From: Mycobacterium gordonae
Lineage (GTDB): Bacteria; Actinomycetota; Actinomycetes; Mycobacteriales; Mycobacteriaceae
Length of the DNA: 64,000 nucleotides
Assembly: GCF_002101675.1 (NCBI RefSeq)
Contig: NZ_LQOY01000155.1
Coordinates: 124,001-188,000, forward strand
Reading direction: 5' to 3'
The notes beneath the pieces were generated by a model. The model was given only the letters and a program-made list of their open reading frames with translations, did not search any database and was not told the DNA's origin. The translations under genes were made by a program, and so were the position numbers. The stretch's first letter is position 1. Each line of letters opens with the position of its first letter. Positions 36,249-45,680 of the stretch are shown here, in pieces.

Positions 36249-36932
36249 TCACTGACCCTGACGCCGCCGGGCATGCAGCCATCGGGTGGTGTCGGGGTCA
36301 GTTGTCTGCAGAGCCAGTCCCGCCCGCAGCAGCTCGTCACGAATTGCCTGCGCAGGTATCTCCTCGGCAGTCAGCGACTGGCGCCACACGCGGCCGTCGA
36401 TCGCCAGGGAGAACTCGCCGATGCTGATGCCGTCGCTGTTGGAGTGGATCGTCAAGGTCGTCGTCACATCGCCCAGCGTCAGAGACTTCGACCAGCCGGC
36501 CGGACGGGCCGCGAGCAATGACGGCGGGGCCCACTGCAAGATGGCCTGCCCACCCGGCGCCAGATGATGTGCGACGGTGGCCAACACCGCCCGGCGTTGC
36601 TCGATGCCCGGGTAGTTGATCATGTTGCCGATCACCAACACGGCGTCGAACCGCTCGGCCAGGCGCAAGCCCTCGATGCGGGCCCGGACCGTTCGTGCCG
36701 CGCGGACGTAAGCCAGCATCTCCGGTGAGTCGTCCACGGCGGTGACCCGATGACCCAGTGCCGCAAGGGGATCGGCGATCCGGCCGGTCCCGGCGCCCAG
36801 GTCGAGCACGGAACTCCCCGGCGCCAGTTGCGCTTGGATGTATTCGATCTCGCCCAGGGACGGCAGCCGGCGGTAGATCTCCACCCCGGTCCCGTCGTCG
36901 GCGAAGGCGCCCGGTGGTGCGTCGTCAGCCAT
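36249..36932 (-). CDS. Class I SAM-dependent methyltransferase
   Basis: 227 residues from ATG 36932, behind GGGAGG; an in-frame start at 36980 lacks a site. SAM motif I is VLDLGAGTGRIADPLAALGHRVTAVDDSP (about residues 45-73), with RFDAVLVIGNMINYPG as motif II/III. The family covers small-molecule and peptide methylation, so the substrate is unknown. It diverges from the P450 gene with a gap of only 26-56 bp, implying shared control, and its 3' end is 18 bp from the small peptide gene. Confidence 0.85.
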   Translation of the reverse strand: MADDAPPGAFADDGTGVEIYRRLPSLGEIEYIQAQLAPGSSVLDLGAGTGRIADPLAALGHRVTAVDDSPEMLAYVRAARTVRARIEGLRLAERFDAVLVIGNMINYPGIEQRRAVLATVAHHLAPGGQAILQWAPPSLLAARPAGWSKSLTLGDVTTTLTIHSNSDGISIGEFSLAIDGRVWRQSLTAEEIPAQAIRDELLRAGLALQTTDPDTTRWLHARRRQGQ

Positions 36933-36988
36933 CGATGACGTCCTCCCGGATGGGCGGTATGCTTTCGACCCCTGATCCAAGGGAGCTC

Positions 36989-38227
36989 ATGAGAACCTAC
37001 CCCGCGACTGGTCCGCTCGGTGTCGATCTCACCGATCCGGGCAACTTCGCCGACGGGTTCCCCTACGACGTGTTCGAGGCGCACCGCCGCGACGCTCCGG
37101 TGTTCTGGCACGAGCCGACCCGGCACACGCCCGATGGTGAAGGATTCTGGTCGGTAGCGACTTATGCCGAAACCAGTGCGGTGCTGCGTGATTGCGCCAC
37201 CTTCTCTTCGGAGACGGGGGGCAGGCGACCCTTTGGTGGCACTCTGCTGCAGGACATGCCGGTGGCCGGCCGGGTGATCAACATGATGGATGATCCCCGG
37301 CACGCCGATATCCGGCGGCTGGTCAGCTCGGGCCTCGGGCCCCGGATGATCGGCCGGGTCGAGGACGACCTGCGCCGACGTGCGCGTCGCTTACTCGATC
37401 AGATCGAACCGGGTGTGCCGTTCGACTTCGCGCTCGAGATCGCCCCGGAGCTACCGATGCAGATGATCTGCATTCTGTTGGGGGTGCCCGAGTCCGACCG
37501 GCACTGGCTGCTGGCCGAACTCGAAGAGGTGCTGGATTTTCGCGGCTCTCGAAAAGACTATGTGGCGCGGGTGATGGGCGAGAACGCCGACGCCCGCCGG
37601 GGCGACTACGGCCGCGAACTCATTGCCCGCAAACGTGCCGAGCCCGCTGACGACATGCTGTCCGTCGTCGCCAATGCCACCGTGGACGGCGCGCCGCTGC
37701 TGTCCGACGACGAGGTGTATCTGTTCTTCAACCAGCTGTTCAGCGCCGGCAGCGACACCACCCGCAACGTCACCTCAGTGGGGCTGCTCGCCTTCGCCGA
37801 GCACCCCGACCAGTGGCGGCGGTTACGCGGCGATGCGAGCCTGTTGCCGACGGCGATCGAGGAACTGGTGCGCTGGACGACGCCGTCGCCGTCCAAGCGG
37901 CGTACCGCCACCCGCGAGGTCACCCTGGCCGGCCGGCGCATCGGCGCGGGCCAGAAGGTGGTGGTGTGGGAGGGCTCCGCCAACCGCGACCCTAGTGTGT
38001 TCGACCGCGCCGACGAGTTCGACATCACCCGAAAGCCCAACCCGCATCTAGGTTTCGGGCATGGTGTGCACTACTGCTTGGGTGCCAATCTGGCCCGGCT
38101 GGAACTGCGGGTGTTCTTCGAGGAACTGCTGTCACGCTTCGAGCAGGTCGAAGTCACGGGACCGGCGCACTGGGCCGGCAGCAACCGGCGCAACGGACTT
38201 CGCAGCCTGGTCGTCCGGCTGAGCTGA
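36989..38227 (+). CDS. Cytochrome P450
   Basis: 412 residues from ATG 36989; AAGGGAG lies upstream. ATG 36959 would give 422. The heme ligand motif FGHGVHYCLG places Cys at residue 363; the I-helix SAGSDTTRN carries the oxygen-activating acid and Thr, and the K-helix ExxR is EELVRW. Soluble class I type needing ferredoxin and reductase; none is adjacent, though the Rv0688-like reductase at 15.1 kb could serve. CYP subfamily not assignable by eye. Not present between rpsQ and atsA in M. tuberculosis as I recall it. Confidence 0.9.
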   Translation: MRTYPATGPLGVDLTDPGNFADGFPYDVFEAHRRDAPVFWHEPTRHTPDGEGFWSVATYAETSAVLRDCATFSSETGGRRPFGGTLLQDMPVAGRVINMMDDPRHADIRRLVSSGLGPRMIGRVEDDLRRRARRLLDQIEPGVPFDFALEIAPELPMQMICILLGVPESDRHWLLAELEEVLDFRGSRKDYVARVMGENADARRGDYGRELIARKRAEPADDMLSVVANATVDGAPLLSDDEVYLFFNQLFSAGSDTTRNVTSVGLLAFAEHPDQWRRLRGDASLLPTAIEELVRWTTPSPSKRRTATREVTLAGRRIGAGQKVVVWEGSANRDPSVFDRADEFDITRKPNPHLGFGHGVHYCLGANLARLELRVFFEELLSRFEQVEVTGPAHWAGSNRRNGLRSLVVRLS

Positions 38228-38326
38228 CAGCCGGCCGGCGCTGTGAAATCTCAGCAGTTTTCTACCTGGCGCGTGTAATGTCCACGGACGTTCGGGTGGT
38301 CAATTCAACGGTGAGGCTGGCGGCAT

Positions 38327-40684
38327 ATGACGGGGTCGACGCAGTTCAACGGAAAGATCGAACTGGATATTCGCGATTCGGAACCGGATTGGGGTCCGTA
38401 CGCGGCGCCCACTGCTCCGGAGAACTCGCCCAACATCCTGTACCTGGTATGGGACGACACCGGAATCGCGACCTGGGACTGCTTCGGCGGCCTGGTCGAG
38501 ATGCCGGCCATGACGCGGATCGCCGAACGCGGCGTGCGGCTCTCGCAGTTCCACACCACCGCGCTGTGTTCCCCGACCCGGGCGTCGCTGCTGACCGGCC
38601 GCAACGCCACCACCGTCGGCATGGCGACCATCGAAGAGTTCACCGACGGCTTCCCCAACTGCAACGGGCGCATCCCCGCCGACACCGCGTTGCTCTCCGA
38701 GGTGCTCAACGAGCGCGGTTACAACACCTACTGCGTGGGCAAGTGGCACCTGACGCCGCTGGAAGAGTCGAGCATGGCCGCCACCAAGCGGCACTGGCCG
38801 ACGTCGCGCGGCTTCGAGCGCTTCTACGGGTTCATGGGCGGGGAGACCGACCAGTGGTACCCGGACCTGGTCTACGACAACCACCCGGTGACCCCCCCTG
38901 CCACGCCCGAGGACGGCTACCACCTGTCAAAGGACCTTGCCGACAAGACCATTCAGTTCATCCGTGACGCCAAGGTGATCGCGCCCGGCAAGCCGTGGTT
39001 CAGCTACGTCTGCCCGGGCGCCGGTCACGCGCCGCACCACGTATTCAAAGAATGGGCGGACAAGTACGACGGCGTGTTCGACATGGGCTACGAGAAGTAC
39101 CGTGAGATCACGCTGGAGAAGCAGAAGGCGATGGGAATCGTGCCCCAGGACACCGAGTTGTCGCCGATCAACCCCTACCTCGGCGTCAAAGGACCCAACG
39201 GCGAGCCGTGGCCGCTGCAGGACACGGTGCGGCCTTGGGATTCACTGAACGCCGAAGAGAAGAAACTGTTCAGCCGGATGGCCGAGGTGTTCGCCGGCTT
39301 CCTGAGTTACACCGACGCCCAAATCGGCCGGATCCTGGACTACCTGGAAGAATCCGGTCAGCTGGACAACACCATCATCGTGGTGATCTCCGACAACGGA
39401 GCCAGCGGCGAGGGCGGGCCGAACGGCTCGGTCAACGAGGGCAAATTCTTCAACGGCTACATCGACACCGTCGAGGAGAGTATGAAGCTCTTCGATCAGC
39501 TCGGTGGTCCGCAGACCTACAACCACTACCCGATCGGGTGGGCGATGGCGTTCAACACGCCCTACAAGCTTTTCAAGCGTTACGCCTCGCACGAAGGCGG
39601 TATCGCCGACACGGCAATCATCTCCTGGCCCAACGGTATTGCCTCGCACGGTGAGATCCGGGACAACTACGTCAACGTCAGCGACATCACCCCGACCATC
39701 TACGACCTGCTGGGCATGACGCCGCCGGACACTGTCAAGGGCATCGCACAGAAGCCGCTGGACGGCGTTAGTTTCAAGGCCGCTCTCGAGGATTCGGGCG
39801 CCGACACGGGCAAGACGACGCAGTTCTACACCATGCTGGGCACCCGTGGGATCTGGCATGAGGGATGGTTCGCCAACACTGTGCACGCCGCCACTCCCGC
39901 CGGTTGGTCGCACTTCGATGCCGACCGCTGGGAGTTGTTCCACATCGAGGCCGACCGCAGCCAGTGCCACGACCTGGCCGCCGAGTACCCGGACAAACTC
40001 GAGGAGCTCAAGGCGCTGTGGTACTCCGAGGCCGAGAAGTACAACGGGCTGCCGCTGTCGGACCTGAACATCATGGAGACGATGATGCGCTCGCGGCCCT
40101 ATCTGGTGGGCGAGCGCGACAGTTATGTGTACTACCCCGACTGCGCCGACGTCGGGATCGGCGCCGCGGCGGAGATCCGCGGCCGCTCCTTCGCCGTGCT
40201 GGCCGACGTGACGGTGGAGACCACCGGTGCCGAAGGGGTGCTCTACAAGCAGGGCGGAGCGCACGGCGGGCACGTACTGTTCATGCAGGACGGACGTCTG
40301 CAATACGTCTACAACTTCCTCGGTGAACGCCAGCAGCAGATCCAGTCCAACGGCCCGATTCCGTTGGGACGGCACCTGTTCGGGGTCCGCTACGAACGCA
40401 CCGGGACCGTCCCGAACAGCCATACCCCGATCGGCAACGTGACGCTGTACTTCGACGAGCACCCCGTCGGGACGTTGCCCGACGTGGTGACCCACCCGGG
40501 TACCTTCGGGCTGGCCGGCGCCGGTATCACGGTAGGCCGCAACGGCGGTTCGGCGGTGTCGAGCAAGTACAAGGCGCCGTTCGTGCTCACCGGCGCTTCC
40601 GTCGCCCAGGTCACCATGGACCTCTCCGGCCGACCTTATGAAGACGTGGAAAAGGCTCTTGCGCTTGCCTTTTCGCGTGACTGA
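38327..40684 (+). CDS. atsA: Arylsulfatase AtsA
   Basis: 785 residues, near the 787 of M. tuberculosis AtsA. The sulfatase signature is CSPTRASLLTGRN with Cys81, which must be converted to formylglycine; this marks it as the Cys-type enzyme. The metal site includes LVWDDTGIATW near 40 and VVISDNGASGEGG (Asp-Asn pair) near 360. It has the long C-terminal domain. No signal peptide is apparent, so the enzyme looks cytoplasmic. The gene 3 positions downstream encodes the activating enzyme. Confidence 0.96.
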   Translation: MTGSTQFNGKIELDIRDSEPDWGPYAAPTAPENSPNILYLVWDDTGIATWDCFGGLVEMPAMTRIAERGVRLSQFHTTALCSPTRASLLTGRNATTVGMATIEEFTDGFPNCNGRIPADTALLSEVLNERGYNTYCVGKWHLTPLEESSMAATKRHWPTSRGFERFYGFMGGETDQWYPDLVYDNHPVTPPATPEDGYHLSKDLADKTIQFIRDAKVIAPGKPWFSYVCPGAGHAPHHVFKEWADKYDGVFDMGYEKYREITLEKQKAMGIVPQDTELSPINPYLGVKGPNGEPWPLQDTVRPWDSLNAEEKKLFSRMAEVFAGFLSYTDAQIGRILDYLEESGQLDNTIIVVISDNGASGEGGPNGSVNEGKFFNGYIDTVEESMKLFDQLGGPQTYNHYPIGWAMAFNTPYKLFKRYASHEGGIADTAIISWPNGIASHGEIRDNYVNVSDITPTIYDLLGMTPPDTVKGIAQKPLDGVSFKAALEDSGADTGKTTQFYTMLGTRGIWHEGWFANTVHAATPAGWSHFDADRWELFHIEADRSQCHDLAAEYPDKLEELKALWYSEAEKYNGLPLSDLNIMETMMRSRPYLVGERDSYVYYPDCADVGIGAAAEIRGRSFAVLADVTVETTGAEGVLYKQGGAHGGHVLFMQDGRLQYVYNFLGERQQQIQSNGPIPLGRHLFGVRYERTGTVPNSHTPIGNVTLYFDEHPVGTLPDVVTHPGTFGLAGAGITVGRNGGSAVSSKYKAPFVLTGASVAQVTMDLSGRPYEDVEKALALAFSRD

Positions 40685-40685
40685 G

Positions 40686-41345
40686 GTGACCGCGAAAGAA
40701 TCCCGCCTGGTCGGCCTGGTCCGCCTCATCGGCCTGGTCTGCCTGGTGGGTGCCCTGGCCGGCTGCGATTCGCATACCGGAGGGTCCGCCGCGCCGCACC
40801 CGGATCCCGCCGAGCCGGTCCCCGGCATCGCGCCCACGCACCCGGACCGCCTTCCGCCGAACGCGCTGTCCTGTCTGGTAACGCCCGCAGGTGACGGCGA
40901 ACCGATTCCCGCCGCGGTGGCCGACCCGCAAGCCCCGCGGATCACCATCACGGTGCCGCGTGGGTGGACATCGGCTCCGGGCGCCGGCGACACGGCGTTG
41001 ACGTCCAACGGTCCGGACACCCTGGCCGCGACGGTGACCATCGCGGCGACCGACCTGACGCCCGAGAGCGCGTTCCTGCGGCACACCGCAACTGTCGGGG
41101 GCGCGCTGCCCCGACTGAAGTTCTCTGTTATGGGCTCACCGTTCTGTGGCTACAGCAGCCAGCAACTTGCCGGTACCCTGCAGGGGCCGTCCGGCGGCAT
41201 CGACTTCGCCGATCGGATCACCCACATCTGGACCAACACCAAGCAATACCTGGTGACCATTCACGTGCAAGCGAATTCCGGCACCCCCGGCTTCAAGGAG
41301 GCGAGATCCGCATTGACACAGGATTTCGCCGTCGTCATACCCTGA
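40686..41345 (+). CDS. Lipoprotein, LpqN/LpqT-like
   Basis: 219 residues from GTG 40686, immediately after the atsA stop; GTG 40677 is an alternative that overlaps atsA. The signal peptide ends in lipobox LAGC. The mature part has a conserved-looking block: RITITVPRGW, FCGYSSQQLAGTLQG, FADRITHIWTNTKQYLVTIHV and FAVVIP, which resembles mycobacterial LpqN/LpqT-type proteins. Function unknown; sits between the sulfatase and its activating enzyme. Confidence 0.82.
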   Translation: MTAKESRLVGLVRLIGLVCLVGALAGCDSHTGGSAAPHPDPAEPVPGIAPTHPDRLPPNALSCLVTPAGDGEPIPAAVADPQAPRITITVPRGWTSAPGAGDTALTSNGPDTLAATVTIAATDLTPESAFLRHTATVGGALPRLKFSVMGSPFCGYSSQQLAGTLQGPSGGIDFADRITHIWTNTKQYLVTIHVQANSGTPGFKEARSALTQDFAVVIP

Positions 41346-41349
41346 AGCG

Positions 41350-42249
41350 GTGTTGACGGAGCTGGTGGAACTGCCCGGCGGGTCGTTCCGCATGGGTTCG
41401 ACGAGCTTCTATCCGGAAGAAGCACCGATCCATACCGTGACCGTCGCCCCCTTCGCGGTGGAGCGACACCCGGTGACCAACGCGCAATTCGCTGAATTCG
41501 TAGCCGCCACAGGCTATGTGACGGTGGCCGAGCAGCCACTTGATCCGGCGCAGTATCCCGGCGCCAACCCCGCCGACCTGGTTCCGGGGGCGATGGTGTT
41601 TCGGCCGACGGCGGGCCCGGTCGATCTGCGCGACTGGCGGCAGTGGTGGGACTGGGCGCCCGAGGCCAGCTGGCGCCGGCCGTTCGGGACCGCCAGCGAC
41701 CTGGCCGACGCAGCCGACCGGGCCCAGCACCCCGTGGTGCAGGTGGCCTATCCCGACGCCGCGGCCTATGCCCGCTGGGCCGGGCGGCGCCTGCCCACCG
41801 AGGCCGAATGGGAATACGCCGCCCGCGCCGGGGCGACGGGGACCTACTCCTGGGGCGAGGAAGAGAAACCCGGCGGCCGGCTGATGGCCAACACGTGGCA
41901 GGGCCGGTTCCCGTATCGCAATGACGGCGCGCTGGGCTGGATCGGCACCTCGCCGGTCGGGTCGTTCCCGCCCAACGGCTTCGGCCTGCTCGACATGATC
42001 GGCAACGTCTGGGAGTGGACCACGACGGAGTTCAGCGCACACCACCGAATCACCCAGCCGCCCAAGGCCTGCTGCACGCCGACCGGTCCGGCGGACCCGA
42101 CGGTCAGCCAGACCCTCAAGGGCGGATCGCACCTGTGCGCCCCGGAGTACTGCCACCGCTACCGACCCGCGGCGCGCTCGCCGCAATCGCAGGACACCGC
42201 GACCACTCATATCGGGTTCCGTTGCGTAATCGATTCGGAGCCACGCTAA
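41350..42249 (+). CDS. Formylglycine-generating enzyme (Rv0712-like)
   Basis: 299 residues, equal to Rv0712. Oxidises the active-site Cys of sulfatases to formylglycine using Cu(I) and O2. Both copper-binding cysteines are present, Cys263 and Cys268 in GGSHLCAPEYCHRYRPAARSPQ, and GNVWEWTTTEFS is the family's core motif. Starts GTG-TTG just after the lipoprotein stop. It should activate AtsA encoded 0.7 kb upstream. Confidence 0.95.
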   Translation: MLTELVELPGGSFRMGSTSFYPEEAPIHTVTVAPFAVERHPVTNAQFAEFVAATGYVTVAEQPLDPAQYPGANPADLVPGAMVFRPTAGPVDLRDWRQWWDWAPEASWRRPFGTASDLADAADRAQHPVVQVAYPDAAAYARWAGRRLPTEAEWEYAARAGATGTYSWGEEEKPGGRLMANTWQGRFPYRNDGALGWIGTSPVGSFPPNGFGLLDMIGNVWEWTTTEFSAHHRITQPPKACCTPTGPADPTVSQTLKGGSHLCAPEYCHRYRPAARSPQSQDTATTHIGFRCVIDSEPR

Positions 42250-42347
42250 ATAAATTCGTGTATCAGTCGCTCTGCGCGTTGTCGGCGGTTAATGTGTGAC
42301 AAGTTTCGCCTCATTACGCCCGTGCTGTCACCGAAAGGCCGCGACCG

Positions 42348-43292
42348 ATGAGCCACCAGGCCCCGCCGCCCGCACCTCCGGCACCACCGCCCGCCCCTTC
42401 GGCTCCCTCATCGCCGCCGCCATCGAAATCGTCGTCACGGGGCAGGCGCATCCTGATCGACCTCGGCGTGATCCTCGCCGTGGTCGTGGTCTACGTGCTC
42501 TCGCTGGTCGGTGTGCACCTGCTGGCCACCTCGGCTGAGGGGCTGCCGGAAGCCGACCTGGGCACCACCGAAGACACCGTGGTGCAGGTGAAGATCGAGG
42601 AACTGGACACGGTCAACAACCGCCTCAAGGTGAGTGTGCTTGTCATTCCTGAGGATTCGAAGTTCGACAAGAGATTCCACACGCTGACTCAAGACCTCAC
42701 CGTGCGGATGTACCCAGAGAATGACCTGGGGGATCTGCAGTACCCGGTGGGCAAGTCACCCGCACAACAGACCACCTATCTCGACGCGCAGGGCGATCCC
42801 GCCAACTGGCCCTTCGATTCTTACACCACCGGCACCATCCAGGCCCAGGTGTTCGCCGGAACCGGCGAGAACCGGACGGTGGAGGACGCCCGTGTCGAGG
42901 TGATCGGAGAGGTCGGAGGCTGGGACGCCACCGTCAGGCGCGTCGGTGAGTCGACCCAGAGTTCGCCCCGGCCAGACGACGCCATCATCACCTTGCACCG
43001 ATCCAAGAGCACGCTGATCTTCGACCTCGGCATCGTCCTGGTGCTCATCGCGCTGCCCGCTCTGGCGCTGTGGGTGTCCATCCCAATGGCGTTGGGCAAG
43101 AAGAAGTTCTTGCCGCCGTTCGTATCCTGGTTCGCCGCCATGCTGTTCGCGGTGGTTCCGCTGCGCAACATCTTCCCCGGCAAGCCGCCCGAAGGGTCCT
43201 GGGTCGACCAGGCGATCACGCTGTGGGTGCTGCTGGCACTGATCGTCGCGATGACCCTGTTCATCATGGCGTACCGAAAACAGTCGGACTGA
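42348..43292 (+). CDS. DUF4436 membrane protein, copy 1
   Basis: 314 residues; the Rv0713 equivalent. Pro/Ala-rich cytoplasmic tail, one helix near 32-52 (ILIDLGVILAVVVVYVLSLVG), an external domain of about 180 residues with DLGDLQYPVGKSPAQ, then three helices, with KKFLPPFVSWFAAMLFAVVPLRNIFPGKPPEGSWVDQ between. Unknown function. GAAAGG precedes the ATG. First of four paralogues; convergent with pstS. Confidence 0.88.
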   Translation: MSHQAPPPAPPAPPPAPSAPSSPPPSKSSSRGRRILIDLGVILAVVVVYVLSLVGVHLLATSAEGLPEADLGTTEDTVVQVKIEELDTVNNRLKVSVLVIPEDSKFDKRFHTLTQDLTVRMYPENDLGDLQYPVGKSPAQQTTYLDAQGDPANWPFDSYTTGTIQAQVFAGTGENRTVEDARVEVIGEVGGWDATVRRVGESTQSSPRPDDAIITLHRSKSTLIFDLGIVLVLIALPALALWVSIPMALGKKKFLPPFVSWFAAMLFAVVPLRNIFPGKPPEGSWVDQAITLWVLLALIVAMTLFIMAYRKQSD

Positions 43293-43349
43293 ACCCGGTC
43301 TGATGCTCGCCACTATGTTCCGCTCACTCGGCTTCGGTGTCCGGGTAGG

Positions 43350-44480
43350 TCATTCCGCCTGCAGCGAGCCGCCCACTCCGCCGATCGCGTCCACGGCTTC
43401 GGACACCCGGGCCTGGAATCCCGCCGGCAGCGGAATGTAGCCGAGCTTGTTCACATCGACCTGGCCCGGCCCGATCGCGGCCTGCAGGAACGCCTTGACC
43501 GCCTGCGCGACATCCGGTGCCGGGTATTTGGAGCAGACGATCTCGTAGGTGGCCAGGACGATCGGGTAGACGTCCGGTTGGGCAGGGTTGTAGAACGACG
43601 AGATGTCGAGCACGAGGTTGTTGCCCGCGCCGACGATCTTGGCGCCGCTGATGGTTTTCCCGACCGTGTCGGTGCCGATCCGCACGGGCCGCAGCGACCG
43701 GCGGCTGGCCGGTGTCTTGATCTCGGCGGCGTAAAGCCCTTGCTCGAGCGCGAAGGACAACTCGTTGTAGCTGATCGCACCCTCGGTGGATTTGACCAAC
43801 TCCGCCGTGCCCTTGTTGCCGACGGCGCCGACGCCGACGCCGCCGTTGAAGGCCTTACCGGTGCCCTGCTTCCACGCCCCGGCGGACGCGGCGTTCAGAT
43901 AGGACTGGAAGTTGTCGGTGGTGCCTGAAGCGTCGCTGCGGTAGACGACGCGGATGTCTTCGGCCGGCATCGACGCGTTCAGCGCGGTGAGCGCAGGGTC
44001 GTCCCAGCGCGTGATCGTGCCGTTGAAGATCTTGGCGAGCGTGGGCCCGTCGATCACCAGCGTGTCCACGTTGGCGAGGTTGTAGGTAATGGCCAGCGGG
44101 CCGAACACGACGGGCAGGTTCCAGGCGTCGGCACCACCGCACCGCTCCTTGGCGGCGGCCGCCTGCTCGGCCGACAGGGGTGTGTCTGATCCGGCCAAAT
44201 CGGTTTTACCGGAGAGAAATTCGTTGATCCCCGCACCCGAGCCGATGGCGTTGTAGGTGAGCGTCTGTTGGCTGCAGGCGTTGTGGTAGGCGTCGACGAA
44301 GCGCCTCATCGCGTGCGCCTGTGCGGTCGATCCGCTGGCCGTCAGGGTCTGTTTGCCGCCGCACTCCACTTTGGCGCCCCTGACGTAGGGGAGGGTGGCC
44401 TGGGCGGTGGTGCACGCGGAGAGCAGCAGCGCACCCGTGGCCAGCACGCTGATGGCCACGGTCGGTCGTTCGCGCTTCAT
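43350..44480 (-). CDS. pstS: Phosphate-binding lipoprotein PstS, orphan
   Basis: 376 residues from ATG 44480. Lipobox LLSAC in the signal peptide. The periplasmic phosphate-binding fold is clear: LTASGSTAQAHAMRRFVDAY and YNAIGSGAGINEFLSGKTDLAGSDTPL, then VVYRSDASGTTDNFQSYL, the phosphate loop. No pstC, pstA or pstB is nearby. It lies inside the DUF4436 array on the opposite strand, with the next copy divergent from it. May be a scavenger, sensor or surface antigen. Confidence 0.92.
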   Translation of the reverse strand: MKRERPTVAISVLATGALLLSACTTAQATLPYVRGAKVECGGKQTLTASGSTAQAHAMRRFVDAYHNACSQQTLTYNAIGSGAGINEFLSGKTDLAGSDTPLSAEQAAAAKERCGGADAWNLPVVFGPLAITYNLANVDTLVIDGPTLAKIFNGTITRWDDPALTALNASMPAEDIRVVYRSDASGTTDNFQSYLNAASAGAWKQGTGKAFNGGVGVGAVGNKGTAELVKSTEGAISYNELSFALEQGLYAAEIKTPASRRSLRPVRIGTDTVGKTISGAKIVGAGNNLVLDISSFYNPAQPDVYPIVLATYEIVCSKYPAPDVAQAVKAFLQAAIGPGQVDVNKLGYIPLPAGFQARVSEAVDAIGGVGGSLQAE

Positions 44481-44636
44481 GAGGCTCCCTTCACAACGGC
44501 ACACCGACATTTACAACTGCCGGAATCGGACCGCAGGCAAACATCCGATGAACCGGGCGGCATGCTCCGATGAACGTTCTGGTGGGTCGTCCCGCGCTGT
44601 GATCTGACTGCTGGATTACCACCAGATGTATTGCGG

Positions 44637-44651
44637 GTGAATCAGATTCAC
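44637..44651. promoter_or_regulatory. 15-bp palindrome in the pstS-DUF4436 divergent gap
   Basis: GTGAATCAGATTCAC is a perfect palindrome with 7-bp arms and a single central base. It lies 28 bp before the -10 box of copy 2 and in the pstS upstream region, a position suited to a regulator. Confidence 0.45.
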
Positions 44652-44679
44652 TCAAGGCGCGCGGGCCCGACGGGTTCGC

Positions 44680-44696
44680 TAGCATCTGACGTCGTG
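44680..44696 (+). promoter_or_regulatory. -10 box and short upstream ORF before DUF4436 copy 2
   Basis: TAGCAT (44680-44685), 8 bp, then GTG at 44694. The block TAGCATCTGACGTCGTG matches the leaderless promoter of copy 3 at 15 of 17 positions. Here GTG 44694 opens a 5-codon frame ending TGA, out of frame with the DUF4436 start at 44743. Confidence 0.5.
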
Positions 44697-44742
44697 CCGT
44701 CCCGGAGGTGAGGGAGGCCAGTGTGGCGAGCGGAGGTGTGCG

Positions 44743-45678
44743 GTGACCACCGAAGCTCCACCCATCCCGTCGGCGGACAAAGCGACGGCGCCGGCGAAGA
44801 AGCCGGAGAAATCCCGCATCCTGGTCGGCATCATCATCCTGACGGTCATCGTCATCTTCTACGTCCTGTCGTTGGTCGGCGTTCACTTTCTGCAGAGGTC
44901 AGAGGGTCCGCTGCCGCCGCTGGACCTGAGCCAGGGCGGTGGCGATGCCACGATCGTCCAGTTGCGCCTCGAGGAGCTCAAACCGGTCGCCAACCGCCTG
45001 ACGGTGGATGTCCTTGTCTATCCCAGCATTTCGTCGTACGACAACCGTTTCGATGTGCTGGGCACCGACGTAGCCGTACGCTTGTATCCCACCAGCGACC
45101 TGGGGGACCTGCACTACCCGAAAGGCAAGGCGCCGGCCCAACTCAGCACCACCGTGGAAGCGCACGGCGACCCCGGCAACTGGCCGTTCGACTCCTACCG
45201 CACCGAACCGATCGCGGCCGACGCCTTCGTCGGGCCCGGCGACAGCCTGAAAAAGGTGCCCGCTCGCGTGGAGGTGACCGGCGCGCTCGATGGCTGGGAA
45301 ATCAGCGTCAACCGCGTGCATGACCCGGCCGCGCTTCCCACCTCTCGCGCCACCGACAACGGAAACGTGGTCGTCACCTTCAAGAGGGCGAAGGGTCCGC
45401 TGATCTTCGATCTGGGCATCTGCCTGGTGCTCATCGCCCTGCCGACCCTGGCTCTGTTGGTGGCGGTGCCGATGGCGTTGGGCAGGAGGAAGTTTCTGCC
45501 GCCGTTCGCGACCTGGTACGCGGCGAACCTGTTTGCCATCGTTCCGCTGCGCAACATCCTCCCGGGTGCTCCCCCGCCGGGATCGTGGATCGACCAGGCG
45601 ATCGTGCAGTGGGTGCTGATCGCACTGGTGACGGCTATGAGCCTGTATATCGTCGCTTGGGTCCGGCAAGGGGACTGA
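44743..45678 (+). CDS. DUF4436 membrane protein, copy 2
   Basis: 311 residues from GTG 44743 with GGAGG 6 nt upstream. Same plan as copy 1: N-terminal helix ILVGIIILTVIVIFYVLSLVGVHF, extracytoplasmic domain with DLGDLHYPKGKAPAQ and GDPGNWPFDSYRTEPIAAD, and C-terminal helices with RKFLPPFATWYAANLFAIVPLRNILPGAPPPGSWIDQ. 17 bp from copy 3. Confidence 0.88.
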   Translation: MTTEAPPIPSADKATAPAKKPEKSRILVGIIILTVIVIFYVLSLVGVHFLQRSEGPLPPLDLSQGGGDATIVQLRLEELKPVANRLTVDVLVYPSISSYDNRFDVLGTDVAVRLYPTSDLGDLHYPKGKAPAQLSTTVEAHGDPGNWPFDSYRTEPIAADAFVGPGDSLKKVPARVEVTGALDGWEISVNRVHDPAALPTSRATDNGNVVVTFKRAKGPLIFDLGICLVLIALPTLALLVAVPMALGRRKFLPPFATWYAANLFAIVPLRNILPGAPPPGSWIDQAIVQWVLIALVTAMSLYIVAWVRQGD

Positions 45679-45680
45679 TC

